Notes under the pieces: model-generated | The model's database searches: none | Told to the model about the DNA's origin: nothing | The model's input: the letters and a program-made list of their open reading frames with translations, nothing else | Program-made: the position numbers and the translations under genes | Shown: piece by piece, positions 57,833-64,000 of the stretch | Layout of the letters: the number at the start of each line of letters is the position of its first letter | Position numbering within the stretch: the first letter of the stretch is position 1 | Assembly (NCBI GenBank): GCA_017590115.1 | Contig: JAGGNK010003335.1 | Span: 310,001 to 374,000, forward strand | DNA from: Montifringilla adamsi | Taxonomy: Eukaryota > Chordata > Aves > Passeriformes > Passeridae | Direction: 5' to 3' | DNA: 64,000 nt

Positions 57833-58024
57833 TCATAGAATCCCAGGGGAGTTTGGATTGCAATGGACTTCAGAGCTCACCTCGTTCCACCCCTGCCATG
57901 GGCAGAGACATCTTCCACTGTCCCAGGGTGCTCCAAGCCCCATCCAACCTGGCCTGGAGCACTTCCAAGGATGGGGCAGCCACCTGTGCCAGGGCCTCAT
58001 CACCCTCACAGGGAGGAATTTCCA
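57833..58024 (-). mobile_element. CR1 LINE 3' UTR, minus strand
   Basis: Begins TCATAGAATCCCAGG and continues with CCTGCCATGGGCAGAGAC, ATCCAACCTGGCCTGGAGC, GATGGGGCAGCCACCTGTG and CTCACAGGGAGGAATTT. It is the second minus-strand CR1, 2.6 kb from the first, and shares its 3' UTR type. Confidence 0.9.
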
Positions 58025-60120
58025 GTCTAAAAGTCCTTCTTTTACCTGCCTTGTCTGTGTGTGCTGTAAACACACTGGATCTACACGACCCCACCTGAAA
58101 TCAGAGCTCCCTTGGAGCTCTTAGATGTTCCCAGAATAAAGCTGTACCCTGGTAACACTACAGTTCTCCCAGAAATTATTGCTGTTTCTCCAAGCTCTTT
58201 CCCTCCTTCAACCCCAGTGACTGACTGATTTAAAGCTTTTTCTGTACAGCCGAGGTTCCAGAGTCATCTCGTGCTGTAGCCAGCAGGAAGTCCAGGAGAG
58301 TCCATCACTTGTTCTTGTGATGCTTTGGGGTGTGTGCAACTCTGAGACCTACACAGGTGGTGAACTAGTGTGTGACTAGACCCAGGGCAGATAAAAGGGT
58401 TTTTGACTATTTTTGACTATTGTGCTCTTGGTGGATGCAGCTCTTAAAACCTTATCCCTTCTGCTGTGTCCTCTTCTAGAATATATTGTTAGCATTACCC
58501 CTGGAAATTGGTTTACCCATTGTCATAACAGAGGGTTTGATAAGGGGGAACTTTGCAATGACTTGTAGGATCTGAGATTCATTAAAAAGTGACACTTTTT
58601 TGGTAATGAAGTAACTTTGATAGTGAATGCTTCAGAGGAGACAAAATCCTTAAGACTTCTGAGCATGATAGATTCCTTCATTCCCAGGGTTTTCAGAGAG
58701 CTGCAAACCCTTCAGGACAAAGGAAGAAACTGGCAGATTCCCAGTGCCACTCAAAAATCAACTGCTCAAATGTTCCTTCTGCCCTTTGCCTGCCAGTGCT
58801 GAGCAATGCAGGGGCTCTGCAGCTCTTGGCTTCACAGAGGGTGGCACAAAGGCTCTCCCTCTGCAGTTGGGACTTTTGGAATAAACTGACGTGGGTTTCC
58901 CACCCTTTGACCAAGCAAGTTCATACTCAGAGAACAAGTGTGCAAGTGCATAACCTCTAGGAAGATGCTTTGGAAGACTTCACTCTCCTGTAGGGTTGGC
59001 CTGCGTTGGAGCAATTAGATGTACTCTTTATTGGTCTTTATTTCATAACCTCCCCTGATGACTGCCTCTTCAGTCTTGTTCTTTTTGCATCCTCCAGCTG
59101 CTGTTGCAGCAAAGAATTGTGGTGTGACTGGCAAGTAGCAGTTTTTCTCATGTTTTTTCCCTGCTCCTGTGGTTGATGAGTTTGTGGAAAGATTGGGCTT
59201 AGATCCTCATCCCCAGTGAATTCCCAGAGTGCTGGTTGAAAGGTGAAACCAAGTTGCATGAATTTTCCTGGAAGAAACCTGGGTAGAGTTTGTTTCCAAC
59301 CTTGGTCAGAGCTGATCTTTGGCTTTGTAGGCTCAAAGCAGGAACTCAGCTTTCCAGAAGTGTTTATAAAGTACAAAATGAGTCCCACTGGGCTGTGCCC
59401 TGCCCCAGCCTTCCAGAATTACCTCTGCCTCCTCATAGGGATTAATGGAGATGATTCAGTGATACTGTCAGTAATGGTTCCAGCAGGACAATCTGGCTTA
59501 GCACCATCTGTGAAGAGGCAAAGATGTAAATTTCTGAATGCTTTTGCTAAAAGAGAAATAAATCAGCCTCTTGAAGCCAGCATTGCACTTGCTGTCTTGG
59601 TTTTGTAATGCTCTGTGCTTCTTTCTGTCCCCTGTTTGCTGTCACCAAGAGTCTAACTCAGCCTTTCAGCTTGGAAAACTGTCTTGTTCTCTTTCCTGGT
59701 GACTAAACACAGAGTGTTTGTTGTTAATATTTTAAAATATTTATCTACATAAATTGAAGTGGCCTGGCTGCTGAAGGCTGGGAATGCTGGTTACAGCTAC
59801 TGTAGCTCAACACCTTTGAAAGCTGGGTTGTGTTGACATGTGTTAAAGTGACATTGGCTTTGGGTGCTCGGTCTGATGGAGACCAAAGCCCAAGATGCTT
59901 GACCACTGTGAAGTTGTTTGGGAAGGTCTGGCAGAACTGGGAGGTGAGTGCAGGCCCTGTGGCCCTCCTCTCCCTGAGACTATGCTGTGCATTGCAGCAC
60001 TGGGGACAGGAGGCAATGTTTACCTGTGTTTATATCTGCAGAACCCGTACAATTTTACGTAAGAATAAAATAAATATTGTTTGTTTGAACAACGTAGAAT
60101 GTCTGTTATTCCAGGAATCT

Positions 60121-60154
60121 GGGGGGGGGGGGGGGGGGGGTGGGGGGGGGGGGG
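60121..60154 (+). repeat. G20-T-G13 tract
   Basis: Twenty G bases, one T, then thirteen G bases, followed by TGGTGTGGGC. It is a strong quadruplex candidate and a place where read length and base calls are unreliable. Confidence 0.9.
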
Positions 60155-63100
60155 TGGTGTGGGCAGTGAAAAGTGCTGTGGTCAGTTTAAGTGGCTGGAG
60201 CTGTGTCTGGTCTATTTATTGTGAGATTGAATCACCCTGTGCATATCTGGACACATTTTGGGATTATTTGTTTACCTGAGTGAATTCCTGTAATTTGATT
60301 GTACTTTCTGATAGGGGCAGATTTGTAGGTCTTCATCCTATCAGATCCTGTGGAGTGTTTTAGTGCTGGGCTGCTCATCTTAGCCTTATCTCAGCCTCTG
60401 GCCAGATGAAAGCCTTGAGAAAGCAGCTGATCAGTTCATCCTTTGAGATCCATTTGTCACTGCTTCCCTTTGTTTTGTGTGAGGGGGATTTTCCAATACA
60501 TTTTCCTCATACAAGAAGATGAGGGAGATATAAACCAGCAATGATCAAAATCTTCCCCATAAAATGAAACAACAAGGAAAGCCAAATTGGCTGGGAGAAA
60601 ATATGAAGTAGCTGGGCTGTGCAAGAGTCAAGACACAACGAGCAGCATTCACTGTGCCACTTAATATGGCATTTTCTCAAGTCCAGGTTTTCTTACTGGG
60701 ACTGTTTTGGATTCACGCTGTTCATTGGAAATGGGTTTGGGTTTGTAGCCATTTCTGGTTTCGCAAAGGTTTCTAAGGCAGTATACAATAACAAAGGTAT
60801 TGAAAAGTGACTAGTGGGGTTGGGTGTCTTTCTCCTGCTTCAAGAGGAATCCAATTTCCATATGTTGGTGGGGCTGGAGCAGATCTCCTCCCAGAGCAGA
60901 GTGCTAGGATGATGCATCTCCTTGGAAACCCCAGCTCCAACACAGAATGTGGCCAGGGATGTCACTTGGACAAACACCTCCGCTTCTCATCTTGGAGCTG
61001 GCAGAAGTCCTGGGGATGACAGAAGACGTCCCTCACCCGTCTGGTGGATGGTCCCTGCCAGCGCATCGTCTGCAGTGGATCTCATCCCACAGGGAGAACA
61101 GCTGCTCAGCAAGGGGCTGAGGGATCCCTGTGTGGGAAGGACAGATGAGAGGGTGCCCCTGTGCACCCAGGGCAGCAGCACTCTGGGCTCACCTGCAGCT
61201 TCAAAGGCAGCAATAAAGAGTGGGCAGAGAGGCAGAGAAAGGTGATGGCTCTGGCTTTGTTCCGAGCTCACTGCAGGGGAAGGGAACCAGCAGTGCTTAG
61301 GCAAGAGTGTCTGCTCTCCATGGAACCGCTGGGGAGCCCTGCAGGGCTGGGAGGCCAGGGACAAGTGCTTTACACAGCATATAGATCTGTAGAGCTCCTG
61401 TTGTGTGGGTAGCTCTGAGGAGCAATCAGGAGACTCTATTTGGTCGTCAACATTGTGTTTAGTCTCCATGGGTTCCTCCTTTGCTGATCACAGCTTAGTG
61501 CCCCATGGGGTAAATGCATCATTTCATGCTGCTAAAAGCCACCACAAATGGCTCCCCAGCCCAAACTCTTCTCCTTGCTCTTCTGCTGCTGCAGCACCAT
61601 GGAAATGACAGCTGTTTACAGGGTTACAGGGAGGAAGTCAGTGCCCAGGGATGCACATGGAGTTCCTGTGCATCCTAGTGTTCATCTCTTCCCCAGGCAA
61701 TGCTCTCATACCCTGCCACAGCTGCAAGCAATGGCAGAGAAGGGCCAGGGGCATTTTTGCAGGAGTGGGGCAAGAATTAGAACTGCTTCAGTCAAGAGAC
61801 CAGACCAGAAGGCAGAACTTTAATTGGCAGGTGTACTGAAAAGAGACGTGAGCCCAGTCTTTCAATTCAGGCATGGCTGGATTGGGAATTCAGATATGTG
61901 GAGGAGCAAAAGAGCTCTAAACCCAGGAGATGAGAGCCATTGCAGAGATGCCAACAAAGATCCAAGCCTTGCCTTGGTGTAAACTTGAGTGAATGCTAAT
62001 TGGGTTAGGGAGTAAATTTGATTTAGAGCCTGGGATAGTGGGATGGAAAAGGGCCCACTTGTCTCAGGAAAGACAGTTTTTATGCAGACAGCAGCTTTTT
62101 ACTTCAGTGCCCTCCCACACATTTAAGGACTGGGTGTCCTGCAGAGGTTGGTGCAGCAGCAGGGTGGGAGGGTGCTGGCCAGGAGGGCACTCGGGCACAG
62201 GAAATGCCCATTTTGCCTCAGGGATGGGGCTGTTTACAAGCTGCCGGTGCTGGTGGATTGTTTCTTTAGGTCATGGCGTGCCAAGTATTGTTTAGTTTAA
62301 TAGCCCTGCTAATAGGATTATATTTGCCTGCACTATTACGTGAAGGAAAATGATTCCTACTTTGAAAGGAAAAGACACTTCAGTAGCGATGTTGCAAGAC
62401 ACACATCTGTCGTCAGATGCTGCTACTGCGCTCAGATGTCTCTGGGCTACAGCCGAGGCTCCTTCTCATGCTGCAGTGCCTGGGCTGGGGTGGGACACGC
62501 ACGCAGAGAGCAGACCAGCCCGCCGGGAGCTCTGCACGCAGAGCTGGGCGAGCAGTGCTGGAGGTCTGTGCTGCCGTGGGCATGTCCTGGAGCAGGGATG
62601 TCAGCTGGCACCACAGCTGGGGTGGCACTGGTTGCCCAGGTAAAGCTCAGCCACTCCACACGGGTGACTCTGTGGGTCATGCAGTCTCTCGGAGCTCCTC
62701 CAGGGCACGAATTTGCTGGGTGTTCTGGGACGGTCCACGGAGCACAGCTGGGACCTTGGTGCAGTGCACGGCTCTCTAGCCTGAAGGCTGCCAGTCTTGT
62801 GCTCTCTGCCTGTGTCTGCCAAGAACATCTCTGCTCATTTAAACGCTTGGCTCCATGTTTCTTCTGCTTTACTCCTGCCACCACCCAAGCAGGGTCAGGC
62901 AGCTGCTGGCAAATGAGAACTGTGACAACTTGACATAAGGGGTAGAAAGTGCAATGAGCAGAATAAGAGCCCGGGAGAAGTGGTTTTCATTTGTGGAGCT
63001 CTAGAAATGTTTTCCCAGTAGACTCCTGAGCAGCTCAGCTGCTCATTGATGAATTCTGGCTTTCTGGGCTATCTGCAACAGGAATCAAACATGGACAATT

Positions 63101-64000
63101 CCCCAGCAAGCAGCTAGAGGAACAATGCATCCTGGGATTTAGTCATTGATTTATGTCTAACCTTTGGAGCCGGGGAATGTTTGGAAGTCATTACCAGGTC
63201 TTCAGCAGAGGTGAGCCACTGACAAACGTGTCTTCTCAGCATGAGGTTGACCTGTTGCTGCCTTTGTCCAGGAAGGCAAGAATGCCACCTAGGAGGTACA
63301 AAAACACCCCCAACCAACAAATTCCACTGTGTGTTGCACTATCCAGCCTTACTCCATATAAAAAGGAACTAACAAGCAGCACCCTGAGGGCTGGCAAGCA
63401 GCTGGTGTTTCTAGATGGGTGAGGGTCTGCCAGTTCCCAGAGCAGGGCAGGGCATGCAATTAAAGAGTGAAAAAAATATCCATGCCCCTTTCTTCAAAGG
63501 GTTTTTCTTCCTGGGAGTTGGAGAAGGGCAGCAGGCAGAGATGCTTTTAAACCCAAGCCCCTTTATCCTTCACAGTTACTCTGAACAGCCTCAGATGGGA
63601 ACTTCACGCGGGGAAAATGGTCAAACACGGCAGTGGGGGAAGGGCACCAGTTGTCTGGGTGTGGGCTCTCAGAACTGGCTTCCACTTTTGAAAATACTGA
63701 AACTGGGCTGTGAGCAAATTCAGATCTGTGCAATGCATAAATCTTCCATCTAGGCTAATGTGTGTGATTTTAATCTCTTCCCCACTGTCCTCCACCCAAT
63801 ACCCAAGTTTTTCCCACGCCAAAAGTCCCTGTTGTTCCTTCTGTCCCTTCCAGTTATTCTGCTTGAGCCAGGAATTGTAAGTGCTAGGTGGTTTGTGTTC
63901 CTTGTGCCTTCCAAGGAATTCTTCCTGTCCCTCATCTGCTGAACTTTGTGTGGGAGAACACCATCTTTATGATTCGTCTCCTGGTGTTGCCTCGCTTCCC

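Larger units (their letters stand above)
8657..64000 (+). other. NRG2: NRG2 intron 1, 5' part (continues past the window)
   Basis: From the exon 1 donor to the right edge I find no sequence resembling NRG2 exon 2, which should encode the start of the Ig-like C2 domain. No other recognisable gene begins or ends here. The composition is mixed, with repeats and AT-rich islands. A first intron longer than 55 kb is normal for this gene in vertebrates. Nested non-coding RNAs cannot be excluded from sequence alone. Confidence 0.8.
49144..64000. other. Intron stretch to the right edge, no gene recognised
   Basis: Holds three CR1 copies, a 14-base G-rich minisatellite, a 20-base duplication and a long G tract. 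A GC-richer patch lies at 51,990-52,330. I searched by eye for the NRG2 Ig-domain exon (the K-K-M-K and R-W-F-K-D region) and did not find it. Confidence 0.5.

Noticed and set aside
8657..64000. NRG2 exon 2 (Ig-like domain start)
   Set aside because: Looked for the conserved K-K-M-K and R-W-F-K-D coding segments by eye and found none; presumed beyond the window.
1..64000. Prokaryotic systems, CRISPR arrays, endogenous viral genes, tRNA or rRNA genes
   Set aside because: No direct-repeat/spacer pattern, no viral-type protein motifs in the translated frames, no cloverleaf or rRNA-like sequence noticed; the content is vertebrate intronic DNA.

Overview
The window looks like vertebrate, specifically avian, nuclear DNA. 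Two things show this. The only coding sequence I recognise is a vertebrate neuregulin-2 (NRG2) first exon. The interspersed repeats are almost all short, 5'-truncated CR1 LINE tails of the kind typical of birds (probably a neoavian or songbird genome, but the species cannot be read from this window). I see no prokaryotic features, CRISPR array, tRNA or rRNA gene, or retroviral gene.

Layout. Positions 1 to about 7,640 lie upstream of NRG2: single-copy-looking DNA without a recognisable gene and with two CR1 tails. From about 7,640 to 9,420 there is a strong CpG island with the putative NRG2 promoter, its 5' untranslated sequence and coding exon 1 (ATG at 8233, last exon base 8656, phase-1 donor at 8657). 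Positions 8,657 to 64,000 are best read as the 5' part of NRG2 intron 1, which is also very long in mammals. Exon 2, which starts the Ig-like domain, was not found and should lie beyond the right edge.

The intron holds two short tandem repeats just after the donor, a second CpG-rich island at about 13.7-14.6 kb, nine CR1 fragments, two possible MIR relics, several minisatellites and microsatellites, a strong CTCF-type motif at 35,771, and AT-rich blocks that could be conserved regulatory DNA. Most long open frames are by-products of GC-rich sequence or tandem repeats, and many start at non-ATG codons. I do not annotate them as genes.

Nothing here is a convincing new biological system. The most useful leads are the start of avian NRG2 (the mammalian N-terminal extension has no in-frame AUG here, yet residues just upstream of the ATG still resemble it), the intragenic CpG-rich island, and the CTCF-type motifs beside a decayed minisatellite.
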